A stretch of DNA of 64,000 bases from Pseudogymnoascus destructans. Taxonomy: Eukaryota; Ascomycota; Leotiomycetes; Thelebolales; Thelebolaceae. The translations under genes and the position numbers were made by a program. The notes under the pieces were generated by a model. The model searched no databases. It was not told the DNA's origin and worked only from the letters and a program-made list of their open reading frames with translations. Below, in pieces: positions 22,874-34,133 of this stretch. Where the stretch lies: NCBI RefSeq assembly GCF_001641265.1, contig NW_020167545.1, forward strand, positions 1 to 64,000, read 5' to 3'. Each line of letters starts with the position of its first letter. Position 1 is the stretch's first letter.

Positions 22874-22947
22874 AATCGGAACAGGTCTTCAAACGTTCTT
22901 CCTCCCCCCACTATCATCATCAACAAAATGACTGAAGACACACTGGC

Positions 22948-25152
22948 CTAGGGCGGCCTCGTGAAGTGCTGGTTCTGGAACGGTTCAGGGATCGGCCCTG
23001 TAATAATGTCTTTTCCTTTAGAGTAGGTGGATGGTGCTCCTGTTAAACCTTGGCCCATCCGGAGGTAGGCCATTTGGCCGAAATGTGTAGAGAAACCTGT
23101 CTTATAAATATGGGCATGGTGTAATGGGATGGCCCAAAATCCATTGGCCCCGTCCGCTTGGAAGAAGGTCTTTAACCATTTCTGGCCTAACGTTTGAAGG
23201 ATTGGTTCAATGCGCTTCATAGTGTACGCATCTTTAATGGTGGCATCATTGATGGGAACAAACGAATGGACCATCGTCATATTACCTGTTGCCTTCTTCG
23301 GGATAAACTTGGTCTTGGCAGACCACGGCGACGTAATGCGAGTGATGACATTTGCTTCAAGTAAATCCCGCAAGAACTTATCTTGATATGCGCATTCTTT
23401 CTCTGAATACAGTGCTGGGTTACACATGCGTGGTCTTGCTGTGCTCCGCGTCGGTATTCTGTGCTCAATGATGTCGGTGACAGGCATGTCCCGAACCCAG
23501 TTACAGAAAATTTCTGGAAAGGTATAATACAGTCGAGCAGCAAGTTTCTTCTGCTCATCTGTCTTTGCATCAGGGCCAATCATGTGATTATACTCGTTGA
23601 GCTGTATCCATTCGCAAATAGTTTCATCACTTGCGTCTGACAACCCGCGTCTATAACTTGCAGGATGACGTTCCACTGGGAAAGGGGCATCCAGTGTGCC
23701 GAACGCCTCCTCCTCATCCTCTACAGTATGTAGTGCCTTGGGTCCTTTTATTTGAGGCGGGCGTTGCGTAGTGCTCTGGTCGACTCGGGGGACAGGTACG
23801 ATGTCTACGGCTACCATTGCATGGCTTGAGAGGACATGAGAGGTAGATGGTGTAGTGTAATTCCCTGAGTCGATTCCCTCAACTCTTTTGGTTGGACAGT
23901 AGGGCTTGTCCGGATTTCCTCGCATAAGACAGTCTAGGAGGTCATCATTTGCCTCTACCTCTTCGGGGCCCAGTTGACGTTTGGTAGAATCCCATTGGGG
24001 TCCGGTTCCCTGTAACAAGTTTTGATATTGCTGCATCTGTTGGACTGGCTGGACCCAGGTGCCGTCGACATCCTTCCAAACAGTGCGCTTTAAGATGGCA
24101 GTCATTCCTTGCAGCGGCAAACCATAGGTCGAGGGTTCGATCGAAATCGCGACAGGATGCGGCTCATTGCTCTGTCGAGCCTTCTGCCTCTCGGTAGACA
24201 TTGTGTCCTCGCTGAAGGGTTTGGTGATTGGAGCACAGGAAGAGGACACAGTGTAAAAGTTAATGGTGTCAATTTCGTCCTTGTCTAATCTATTTCTGTT
24301 TTGGGTATTTATGATTTCCTCTGACTGCCCTTTCCCTGGATTCCCAACAATTTCTCCTCGCATCCCTTGCGCGAGCTTCTGAGCGGTGGATGTATCGTCT
24401 GTAGATCTCCGCCACGAGGTATGGTTTTCAATTTCTCCCCTCCGGGATATTATTCTTCTTCGGCCAAGTTTCTTTCTCCTTTCCTGAGCTTGGTGATTAA
24501 GTCTGAGATCGTTCGGCCACGATGCTGGGCTATTGTGTAGTTCTGTAGTACGCTGCACTGGCGGGCCTCGGGCCACTTCTTGGTTTTGGGGATTGCGCTT
24601 ATTTGACGTCTTGCTTTGACATAGGGCTAGTTTTGCTGCAATGTGCCATGTTCCTTCAAGGTCCGCTCCAAAGGCTTGTGCTGCAATGGCAGTTGAGCTT
24701 CCCAGGGGGGGGTACTGCGCCTCGATAAGCGCGAGTGTACTGTTTACCATGTCTTGAAGGGGACTCAGTGGAGTGGGCTGGGTATCTATGGCAGCTAATA
24801 CGCCCTTGATTGGCCGCCTGTACCTTTTCCCGACTGATGTGCGTTGACTTGGTCCTGCTCCTCTGCGTTGGAGTCTTGGTCCGAGTCTGAGGATTCATTC
24901 GCGAGGTTGTCCCAGAGGTCATCAGCATGTTTTGCATTGTGTTGGAGTGAAGCTGGGATGAGGTCGTCATGCATAATGAGCGGTGGAGCATCTCTTGGAG
25001 GCTGTGTGCGTGTAAGAGTGTGCGGCTTGCCTTCTTTAGAAAAGATGGTGAATTTGTCTGCTTGGTAATCTGCTTTGAAGCCGACTTGATACATCCAAGG
25101 CTGCCCAAGAATTATAGTATAGGACGTTTCGGACGGTATAACGTGGGCCGAT
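22948..25152 (-). pseudogene. Gypsy D protease end and reverse transcriptase N-terminal part
   Basis: On the minus strand 25152-24795 reads as the C-terminal part of a retropepsin (SYTIILGQPWMY) and a linker, then a shift leads into a 600-codon frame (24750-22948). This frame contains RT finger and palm blocks: WSAKTKFIPKKA, FVPINDATIKDAYTMKRIEP, FFQADGANGFWAIPL and YLRMGQGLTGAP. The FVDDD catalytic box lies just past its end, near 22900. The protease is cut at 25152, where LTR B starts, and its catalytic DSG half and gag are not found next to it. Confidence 0.85.
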
Positions 25153-25627
25153 TGTTACGACGGAACAAGAAGGCTGGCCAACTACAGGACAGGAAGGAGG
25201 GAGGTCGCATGAGTCCGGCCCTGGTACCTGGAGGGGCAGCGGGGAATAGTAGTTCCGAAAGTATCACGTGACGGACTCGCAGGATGATGAGAAGAGTCCT
25301 AAGAGTCCAGGACTCCGAGGACTCGAGTGAGTTCCCAGGAGTCCACTAGGCACGTGACAGACTCGCAGGATGATGAGAAGAGTCCTAAGAGTCCAGGACT
25401 CCGAGGACTCGAGTGAGTTCCCAAGAGTCCACTAGGCACGACGCCACTATATAAGTAGATAGTATTTCCTTAGATAGGAGCTTCGTGCTCAACTCAATAC
25501 AGTATTTGTTATATACTAGTAACGTGTTACTTGAAGCCTTTGTGTCTGATCCCCTGCCTCCTCTGATAAGTAAACCTTTACGCAAGAGAACCTCTGTGTC
25601 TTCTATCGTTTAGAAGTCAGTGTTACA
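25153..25627 (+). repeat. 5' LTR of Gypsy B
   Basis: The LTR starts TGTTACGACGG, ends GTGTTACA and contains CTATATAAGTAG near 25447. An 86-bp segment beginning CACGTGAC is tandemly duplicated (25265-25350, 25351-25436), which accounts exactly for the 475 against 389 bp difference from the solo LTR at 17452. Confidence 0.93.
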
Positions 25628-25673
25628 CTTTGAGCACCACTTCTACGAGGTACCGGCTTACACACAAAGCAAC

Positions 25674-27000
25674 ATGTCTGTCGTCAGTTCGAAGGGGAAA
25701 ACCCCCACCACGCCAACTTCGTCTCAGAGGTCTAAGCCTGAGAATGAAGAGATGCCCGATGCACCCACCGTCAACGAACTCAAGGAAACTCTACGCGTCA
25801 AGTTGCCCGACACTTACTCCGGCAACCGAAAGGAACTTGAGGTGTTTTTGCTACAGGTCGAACTGTACCAGCACTTCAATGACGAGAAGTTTCCCACCCA
25901 GGAGAGCTATGCCCTGTGGACTGCGTCCTACCTTAGGGGGGGAAGCCCTGCGATGGATCGAACCATTCCTCAAGGACTATTTCAAATATGAAGTACCAAT
26001 GGAAGCATGACAACTACGCAGACTATGTTTGGCAGCTGGAATGGATTCTGTAAGGAAATCCGACGCATGTTCGGAGACATCGATGAGATTAAGACCGCAG
26101 AAGACCATCTGTTTGCACTTAAGCAGACTGGCAGCGCCCTCACGTACTCCACAGAATTCCAGAGATACGGCAATCAGACAGGATGGGACGCCAGCGCACT
26201 CATCAGCCACTACCGACGTGGGCTGAAGAGCCATATACGTATGGAACTTGCCCGTTTGGAACAACAACCAACGGACATGGTAGCGCTAATCGAACATACG
26301 GTCCGAATCGACAATCGACTATACGAATTCCAGAAGGAACGTCGGACCTATGACAAGCCCAAGAAAAGTTACCCCTACCGGGGAAACGAGGGCAGACGAC
26401 GGGATCAACACCCGCGAGACAACCGTTGGTCGGACCCAATGGAACTCGATGCCACGTTCAAACCTGGACGACCCCGTGACCCTAAGAAAGACAGACAATT
26501 CAAGGAACGACTCTGTTTTAACTGCGACAAGCCAGGCCACTTGGCCCGAGACTGCAGACAGCCAAAGAAAGGGAACGGCGGACGCAAAGTCGGCAAACAA
26601 CTCAATGCCACCTGGACAGGACAGTTGAACGCAACGTTTGTGAGCAAACAGGACTGGGGAATAAACGGCGAAAGCACCCCAGAAGACGAGAGCTCAGATG
26701 AAGGGTCGGAGGCGGAATCGTTCACCGTCTCGGAACAGGAGACCTTCGATGAACTCGCACCTACGGAACCAATGAGTCCACGGTGCAAGAGCGTAGTAAG
26801 ACGCATGGCCAAACACGCCCACGCAAGATTAGGGCCTGAACGAGACAAGCCCAATGGCCAGAGGAAAATCCCCATGCTTAAAGACCTCTACGGGAACCTG
26901 TTACAGGGAACTTCGTTAAATGCAAGGTGGACGACTGCAAGGATGACCTCTGGAGATACTACGACCAACTAACGAATACCCGCAGGCTGCTTGGCACGTC
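25674..27000 (+). pseudogene. Gypsy B gag
   Basis: Gag starts at ATG 25674 (MSVVSSKGKTP). A homopolymer of seven G near 25938 and further indels to about 26030 shift the frame within the capsid region (LRGEALRWIEPFL, then DYVWQLEWI). The main piece (26007-26972) has a capsid-like helical region and a CCHC zinc knuckle, CFNCDKPGHLARDC, near 26513. A decayed tail follows to about 27600 with no clear domain. Confidence 0.85.
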
Positions 27001-27674
27001 CCAAGACGTAGCTAAGTTGGAAGCCCAAGAAGCGGAAGAACTGGAGAAGGATGTCGAGCATATGGCTAAACTGAAGTATATGAAAAGCGTCGAAACTTTA
27101 CTACCAGGACCGCAGGAGAGCCCTGAAGAAGTACGACGAGAAAAGCCAGAGATATGCTCCGACGGGAAAATGCGAGACCCACTCCACGCATCGAAAGGAG
27201 ACCATGGAGCAACTAGACACGTTCTCCACGCCTCCGAGGGAAGATAGTGGCATGGGTGAGAGGACAGCGGGGAACTATCAATGACAGAACGCAACAGAGA
27301 CTGATCATCCCTGGCATGCGTATGTCTACTGGGAGTATTGCAGCGAAGATGATTGCAAGCTCCACTGGAAAAAGAAACACCAGAATCAGTTGTTTCCCCG
27401 ATCCTCGCCCAGGATACACTTCAGAGACGCAGAGCAAGTTCATCGCCTCAGGCGAAGCCAGTCTGAAGGGGACTTGCCTATCAAAAAAGCGAACAGGTAT
27501 ACGAGAAATACCCACATCTGCTAGACGAAGCAGAAGAGCGAGGGAAACGATCTCCCCAAGGACCACCATTGGAAGCGGATGAATACTATCCTTCCTCGGA
27601 CGAGTCAAAAAACTAGGAGTCCTCGACGGTAGGCCACCGGCGAGCGACACGAAGAGGCCTAGTACAGACCAACT

Positions 27675-30600
27675 ATGCCCACGACGGGCAGCATGCAACT
27701 ATATGTGGTCGCTAAGATACAACAGCGACACCTCCGAGCAATGATTGACTCAGGAGCGACGGGCAACTTTATGACAAAGAAAGTAGCAGACACGCAAGGT
27801 TTCAAGACGCAATTGAAAACCGAACCATACCCGTTAATGGTCGTAGATGGAGAGCCCATCTCGACTAATGAAGGAATGGTGACCCACGAAACGGTCCCAT
27901 TGGAAATGGTCATGCTACACGGGCACAAGGAAACGATTCAGTTTGACATCGTGCACATGGACAACCATGCGTGCATCCTTGGTATGCCATGGCTCAAGAA
28001 ACACAACCCCCAGATCGACTGGTGGAACGAGAAAGTTGTGATGAGCCAGTGCGCGTGTGAACAACGGACGGACACGCGACAACGGGAGAAACCCTCCAGG
28101 GCCGGAAGGAGTTATGTGCAACCTCCGAGCTCGATGACCTAGCCCAGGCATCCTCACCGACGAGTATACCGGTGGAGTACAAGGAATACGAGCNTGCCAT
28201 GGCTCAAGAAACACAACCCCCAGATCGACTGGTGGAACGAGAAAGTTGTGATGAGCCAGTGCGCGTGTGAACAACGGACGGACACGCGACAACGGGAGAA
28301 ACCCTCCCAGGGCCGGAAGGAGTTATGTGCAACCTCCGAGCTCGATGACCTAGCCCAGGCATCCTCCCGATGAGTATACCGGTGGAGTACAAGGAATACG
28401 AGCGATTATTCCAGGAAGGCCTAAGAACGAGGCGCTTCCTAAGCACCAACCATGGGATCACGAGATACCTTTGGAGAAAGACAAGAGTCCACCGTTCGGA
28501 CCAATATATCAGCTATCGGAAAAGGAGCTGAAGGTACTTAAGGAGTACATCGATGATAACCTAGCGAAAGGATTCATCAGACCATCCACATCACCAGCAG
28601 GAAGTCCGGTGCTTTTCGTACCAAAGAAAGACAGCTCCCTACGGTTATGTGTGGACTATCGAGCGTTGAACAACATCACAATCAAGGACAGGTATGCCTG
28701 CCGTTAATCAACGAACTACACGATAGATTTCAAGGAGCAAAGATCTTCAGTAAGCTAGATCTGCGAGGAGCATACAACCTGATCCGAATCCAGGCTGGGG
28801 AAGAGTGGAAAACAGCATTCCGCACCCGCTATGGCCTATTCGAGTATCAAGTCATGCCCTTTGGGCTAACAAACGCACCCGCATCCATGCAACGACTGAT
28901 GAATGATGCTTTGCACGAATACTTAGACATCTTTACCATTGTCTACCTAGACGACATCCTGTGTATTCAGCAACCAAGGAGGAGCATGTCAAGCATGTCA
29001 AACTCGTCCTGAAGAAACTAAAGGAGTACAGCTTACTCCTCAAACCAGAGAAGTGCGAGTTCCATAAAAACCAAGTCGAATTCTTGGGTTACATTATTGA
29101 ACGCACGGCATCAAGATGGACAAGCAAAAGTAACGGCAGTGTTGGAATGGCCAACACCGACCACGGTCAAGGAAGTGCAAGCCTTCCTAGGCTTCGCCAA
29201 CTTCTACCGGAGATTCATCTCGGGATATTCCAAGGTAGCTCAACCACTCACGGAGCTTACCAGAAAGGATCTCGAATTCAAATGGACGGACAAGGCAGAG
29301 GCTGCTTCCAGGAACTTAAGACGAAGTTCACGGAAGCACCTATCCTTGCTACATTTGACCCTGCAAAGAAGATCATCCTCGAAACGGACTCTTCTGACTT
29401 CGCAATTGGAGCATGTCTGAATCAACCAGACGAGAACGGTAAGTTCAAACCAATCGCGTACACTCTAGGAAACTGTCACCCGCGGAACTCAATTACGACA
29501 TCCACGACAAGGAGCTACTGGCTATTGTCGTTGCCTTTGAGCAGTGGCGAGTATATCTTGAGGGACCCACCTACCCTGTGCAGGTATGGACGGATCACAA
29601 GAACCTCATATACTTCACCACGACCAAGGTTTTAAACCGCAGACAAGTCCGCTGGCAGAAACCCTCGCAGCCTACAACTTCACGATAACCTATCGCAAGG
29701 GCTCCGAGAATGCAAGAGCAGACGCTCTCAGCAGACGGACCGACTACGCCGGCCCAAAGGAAGAAAGACCTAGAGCAATTCTGAAGAAAACAGATGCAGG
29801 AATACAGTACAACGAGTTACTAGCGACGATCTCAGTCATCGAAGATACAGAACTCGAGGAAAGACTCAAGAAAGCTTACGCAACAGACGAATGCGCCAAG
29901 CGAGTCTTGTCCAAAGTCGAAGGCGACTTCACCATCGACGAACAAGGATTGATTCGATACAAAGGGTTAGTGTATGTCCCAAGTCAAATGAGACGCCCGC
30001 TGGTGCAAGAACAACACTCGTTACCAGCACACGGTCATCAGGGAGTAACACGAACCTTCGAACGAATCACCCGACACTACTACTTCCCAGGTATGAGGAA
30101 GCAGGTAGAGACAGTGGTAAGAGAGTGCGACATTTGCAGCAAGTCAAAATCCAATAGGCATCTGCCATACGGACAACTCAAGTCGACACCAGTACCAAAA
30201 GGAGCGTGGAAATCAATAGCTTTGGACTTCATCGTCAAGCTTCTACCCTCCAAGGACCCGTTAACAGGAATAGAATACGACTCTATCCTCGTCATCATGG
30301 AAAGACTCACGAAATATGGGAAGTTTATACCATATCTAGAAGCTAGCGACGCCGAGGCGCTCGCATATACCTTCATTCGAGTCATATTAGCCGATCATGG
30401 GATGCCAGAAGAAATCATCTCAGATAGAGACAAGCTCTTTACTTCGAAATTCTGGAAATCATTGATGGCGCTACTGGGAACAAATCATAAGCTATCAACA
30501 GCTTTTCATCCCCAGACAGACGGCCAAACAGAAAGATTAAATCAGACCCTTGAACAGTACCTGCGAAGCTATGTCAATCATCAACGGATAACTGGGTTCA

Positions 30601-31347
30601 GATCTTACCCATCGCACAGTTTGCATATAACAGCGCGATGACAGAAGCAACGAAAGTCTCACCGTTCTTTGCCAATTATGGCTACCAGCCAGAAGCATAT
30701 AGGCAACCAAGACCGGATGAATCACGAGCTGAACAAGCCCTGATCGTGGTGGAACAACTGAAATCGTTCCACGAACAACTTGCGACGGACATCCAATTCT
30801 TAAATGAACGATCCGCCGCATACGCAAACAAGAAGCGCAGTATGGAACCTGCCTTCAAGGAGGGGGATAAAGTATACCTACTCCGGAAACATATCAAAAC
30901 GAAACGACCAAGCACAAAGTTGGACTTCAAGAAATTGGGACCATTCAAAATATTGAACAAAGTCAGCTCAGTTAATTACAGACTGCAGCTACCCAGGAAG
31001 TCTAGACTACACCCGGTATTTCATGTCTCACTACTGGAACCAGCAAGAGGAAATACCCCCAGTTGCGACCGGACACCGAACTCCAACCCGAGAATGAGAT
31101 AATCGAATATGAGGTCGAAGCGATCCTAGACAGAAGGTTAGTAGGACGTCGAGAAGAGTTTTTGATAAAATGGGAAAATTACGAACCTACGGATAATTCG
31201 TGGGAACCAACAAGGAACATCAGCAAAGAACTGCTGGAGGAATATCGACGCCGCCATCCGCCAGCCATTGATCCCAAGATGCAGGGGAGTAGGCCAGTGG
31301 ATCGGAGGAAGCGAGGGTCCCGGTCACAGACGAGGAGGCAGCGCTAA
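27675..31347 (+). pseudogene. Gypsy B pol: protease, RT, RNase H, integrase, chromodomain
   Basis: The retropepsin has MIDSGATGNF and ILGMPWL (27675-28142). RT blocks occur in several frames: LCVDYRALNNITIKDRY, KIFSKLDLRGAYNLIRI, MPFGLTNAP and YLDDIL near 28950. RNase H shows ETDSSDFAIGACL. The integrase has the HHCC finger, LDFIVKLLP, SDRDKLF and DGQTERLN. A chromodomain (about 31085-31260, EYEVEAILDRR and FLIKWENYEPTDNSWEP) closes the polyprotein and is known in chromoviruses to steer insertion to heterochromatin. Shifts near 28690, 28970, 29100, 29470, 30590 and 31060 and the N-bearing duplication break it. Confidence 0.9.
27985..28403. other. Assembly join: N flanked by a 209-bp direct duplication
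   Basis: Position 28194 is n. The 209 bp before it (27985-28193) are repeated almost exactly after it (28195-28403), differing by small indels such as CCTCCAGGG against CCTCCCAGGG. This is the usual mark of two contig ends that overlap but were not merged, so the duplication is probably not in the genome. Confidence 0.85.
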
Positions 31348-31786
31348 CTGCCTGTTCCTCAGCCTCAACAGCGTCACGCTTCTCAGCAGCCACACGTTCG
31401 GCCTCCTCTGCCGCATCAAGCTCGTCGAGGGTTTTCAAACCTCGTCGGAGCATATCTTTACCACGGGTTCGGATGAGGCGTTTCTGCTTTCGCAGACGAA
31501 GTAACTTCGAAAGGGTTTCTTCCTCTTCGCGATCCAGGCGATCCTCCTCCCATTCGAGCTTCACCCAGTCGGGATGCTCAGGACCCATACAGTCACACTT
31601 TTCTTTCAAGTTGCGACGAACGCACTCGGCGCACCGCCGTGAATCATTTGGAGACGACACGCAAGTAATGTTTCGCCTCACGCAGTTCGAGCAAGAATCC
31701 ATTTCGGGTAGTTCGTATCCGTGGTTCTTTATTCGACGGACAAGATCGTTGCGTTCCTGGAGTTTGCGGGCAGTGTCAGTAGGCAT
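31220..31786 (-). CDS. Antisense Cys-cluster ORF within Gypsy B
   Basis: A 188-codon frame from the ATG at 31786 reads antisense to the 3' end of pol and overlaps the chromodomain end. Residues about 30-65 hold a cysteine cluster: CSNCVRRNITC, then RRCAECVRR and CDC (CxxC, x6, C, x9, CxxC, x8, CxC). A charged helical region rich in Arg/Glu follows. It starts about 100 bp inside the 3' LTR, pointing away from it, so an LTR or antisense promoter could drive it. It is uninterrupted although the sense polyprotein is heavily broken. The function is unknown; zinc or nucleic-acid binding is an inference. Confidence 0.6.
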   Translation of the reverse strand: MPTDTARKLQERNDLVRRIKNHGYELPEMDSCSNCVRRNITCVSSPNDSRRCAECVRRNLKEKCDCMGPEHPDWVKLEWEEDRLDREEEETLSKLLRLRKQKRLIRTRGKDMLRRGLKTLDELDAAEEAERVAAEKRDAVEAEEQAVSAASSSVTGTLASSDPLAYSPASWDQWLADGGVDIPPAVLC

Positions 31787-31882
31787 GTTGCATATTGAAG
31801 GACTCGCTGAGGAGCAGCAGAGTCCCGGGGACATGGACGTACTTATAGGATTCGAGACGAATGCCCAGGGGAAGGGAGCGAG

Positions 31883-32357
31883 TGTTACGACGGAACAAGA
31901 AGGCTGGCCAACTACAGGACAGGAAGGAGGGAGGTCGCATGAGACCGGCCCTGGTACCTGGAGGGGCAGCGGGGAATAGTAGTTCCGAAAGTATCACGTG
32001 ACGGACTCGCAGGATGATGAGAAGAGTCCTAAGAGTCCAGGACTCCGAGGACTCGAGTGAGTTCCCAGGAGTCCACTAGGCACGTGATGGACTCGCAGGA
32101 TGATGAGAAGAGTCCTAAGAGTCCAGGACTCCAAGGACTCGAGTGAGTTCCCAAGAGTCCACTAGGCACGACGCCACTATATAAGTAGATAGTATTTCCT
32201 TAGATAGGAGCTTCGTGCTCAACTCAATACAGTATTTGTTATATACTAGTAACGTGTTACTTGAAGCCTTTGTGTCTGATCCCCTGCCTCCTCTGATAAG
32301 TAAACCTTTACGCAAGAGAACCTCTGTGTCTTCTATCATTTAGAAGTCAGCGTTACA
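31883..32357 (+). repeat. 3' LTR of Gypsy B
   Basis: It is nearly identical to the 5' LTR, with the same 86-bp duplication in U3, the same TATA box and the end GCGTTACA. Few differences from the 5' LTR suggest a fairly recent insertion despite the broken coding region. Confidence 0.93.
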
Positions 32358-33828
32358 ATTGGCTGTCGCCAAATAACTTATCTGGGGTTATAGCCCCTCG
32401 AATGCCGTGTGTGTTTGCCCCAGACAGGACTCCCTCTAGATATGAGGGGGTGGTGGTAGCAGCTTCTGTGGTTTTGGGCCCCTTTCCCTTATCATCACAC
32501 TGGGGTTTGTCATCTAATGCCAGGCTCTCCATAGGTTGAGGTCTAGTGTTGTCAGGTTCATCTGCCATAATAGTATCCCGGATTGCTGTAGATACAGTAG
32601 TAGCAATAGCAATGTTACTGCGCACCTGGATAGGTCCCCCATTAAACTCAAATGGATATGGACCGTCCTCATTGGTATCAATTACCTTGAGGGCATATTG
32701 AATCTGAAACTTGGCCCCAGCTTGTAGGATCTCTTGAACGTCAGTCCAGGGAATTACCTGTTCAGGATTGTCGTTGTTGTAGATAGTCCACGGACACTCC
32801 TTTGGAACATGTACAGGGCCTGGCTCGATTGCTATAGCCTCGTTAAGTGAGAATAACGTCAAGGTACTGAAATCGCACCAGAGACGAGGGAGCAACAACA
32901 CGTGTCGTAGGTGGTCACGCCATTGAGGGCCGACGTTGAACTCACTTGTATCGTGCTGGTAGGTAGTGTCCTCTTTTTGTAGATGGATCTTGCAGCGCCG
33001 GAGGAAGGTGTTGATATGATCAGTGAGTTTGTCATCATCGTCAGTGACATCTTCACGAACAAGCCGGAGAGAAATTTGGTTGGGCGCAGGCTTGTATTGG
33101 TGCATAAGATCAATAATTGCCTCTGCCCCTGGGGTCTCCAACACCGTGTCCTTGCTCATCCAAGCTGGGAGCCTATCTAAAGTCACTTCGCTAGGTGCAA
33201 AGTATGTGTTCTTCCCGACCTTTGTCGTAGTAGCAGCAAATTTAGAGGCGGTTGTCTGGTACAAAAGGTATCTGATGCATGTGTAGGCACAGTATCGCTC
33301 CATAGGGTGCTCGCCAAATTGTGAAAGCGGGCCAAGGGTCGGGCAAAGCAGAGCTGACTTGTTAAACTGGGGGACTTTGAAGGCCTTAACCTTGGTGTTA
33401 TTGACACGGTGATAGGTAAAATCGGATTGAAGTTGAGCGTCCTCAATGGTTAAGTACTCAAGTGTTTCAAGAGCATTGGCAGTATGGTGAATTGTACCTG
33501 CAAATAGGATTTTCTGCACCAGGTTTATTGCCTCTTGATCTGCCTTCTCTTCCTCACTATGGAGAGTATAACTGGCAATGAGTGTACTAAGATCCAACTC
33601 GTAATCGTACGCTTCTGGATTCTCAATAGAGGCCTCTAGTATTGAGGTTGCATGCACCTGGAGCTGTTTCTTAAAAACTGTCTCAAAAACCATTGCCCCT
33701 TTCATCACTGGGTATGACCACATCAACTGGCGCAGATGCACTGCATCTGAGTAACCCAAATAACCAGCAACAGTCGCCTCAGAGAGTCGGGATAGGTCAT
33801 TTAGTAACGGGCTACCTGCACCACACAT
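32353..33828 (-). CDS. Orphan 491-codon ORF of unknown function
   Basis: An uninterrupted frame runs from ATG 33828 to a stop that lies inside LTR B (32353-32355), so its natural C-terminus has been cut off. The predicted protein is mostly helical and acidic, has no Cys-rich finger, signal peptide or membrane segment that I can see, and ends in a low-complexity tail (KGKGPKTTEAATTTPS). I do not recognise the family. Candidates are a structural protein of an LTR element (it is collinear in strand with Gypsy D) or an endogenised viral nucleocapsid-like gene; neither is supported by a motif. Confidence 0.5.
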   Translation of the reverse strand: MCGAGSPLLNDLSRLSEATVAGYLGYSDAVHLRQLMWSYPVMKGAMVFETVFKKQLQVHATSILEASIENPEAYDYELDLSTLIASYTLHSEEEKADQEAINLVQKILFAGTIHHTANALETLEYLTIEDAQLQSDFTYHRVNNTKVKAFKVPQFNKSALLCPTLGPLSQFGEHPMERYCAYTCIRYLLYQTTASKFAATTTKVGKNTYFAPSEVTLDRLPAWMSKDTVLETPGAEAIIDLMHQYKPAPNQISLRLVREDVTDDDDKLTDHINTFLRRCKIHLQKEDTTYQHDTSEFNVGPQWRDHLRHVLLLPRLWCDFSTLTLFSLNEAIAIEPGPVHVPKECPWTIYNNDNPEQVIPWTDVQEILQAGAKFQIQYALKVIDTNEDGPYPFEFNGGPIQVRSNIAIATTVSTAIRDTIMADEPDNTRPQPMESLALDDKPQCDDKGKGPKTTEAATTTPSYLEGVLSGANTHGIRGAITPDKLFGDSQL

Positions 33829-33999
33829 CTTGGATTGACCTTGTGATGCTGAGACTCGCTTTCGTCTACCCTTTGAGGGAGTCTATCGTCACATTAGTCT
33901 TCTTGTGTACATGTATAGAACGGGCCACTTGCCACTGCTAGGGCTGGACTGCTGCCACTGCTAGGGCTGGACTGCTGCCACTTTGGGTAGTGTCATCAT
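33829..33999. other. Spacer with 23-bp direct duplication
   Basis: GCCACTGCTAGGGCTGGACT is repeated back to back (about 33930-33976). No gene is visible. Confidence 0.5.
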
Positions 34000-34133
34000 T
34001 GTAAGGACACAGGGCACCCAGCTCACAGTAATAGCATATGAGAGTGCGAGTCGGAGGCTAAACGGATGCTATCCTATAGGTCTACTATGAAGGATACAAA
34101 AAAGATGAACGGGGAACCCCGTTGAGTCTGCTT
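34000..34133. repeat. Repeat C, Helitron-adjacent copy
   Basis: This ~134-bp tract starting TTGTAAGGACACAGGGCACC matches 45213-45347 closely. It lies immediately beyond the truncated helicase of the Helitron and overlaps the last codons of its frame. It may be one terminus of the element that carries the helicase. It contains the near-palindrome AACGGGGAACCCCGTT. Confidence 0.75.

Larger units (their letters stand above)
25153..32357 (+). mobile_element. Gypsy B: full-length chromodomain LTR retrotransposon
   Basis: The 7.2-kb element has 475-bp LTRs at both ends (25153-25627, 31883-32357), TG...CA termini, a purine-rich tract just before the 3' LTR (AGGGGAAGGGAGCGAG), and the order gag, protease, RT, RNase H, integrase, chromodomain. 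Flanking pentamers differ (CCGAT against ATTGG), and the two flanks belong to different sequences, so there is no target-site duplication. Many frameshifts make it defective. A single undetermined base at 28194 marks an assembly join inside it. Confidence 0.92.

Noticed and set aside
25148..32362. Five-base target duplication for Gypsy B
   Set aside because: Flanks CCGAT and ATTGG do not match in direct orientation.
32353..33828. Assignment of the 491-codon ORF as Gypsy D gag
   Set aside because: There is no zinc knuckle or protease start at its end, and the D protease half that should follow is missing; collinearity of strand alone is not enough.
33995..34010. Helitron 3' terminus (CTRR with hairpin)
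   Set aside because: The sequence ends CCTTACAA and the only palindrome is over 100 bp inward, so the canonical signature is absent.
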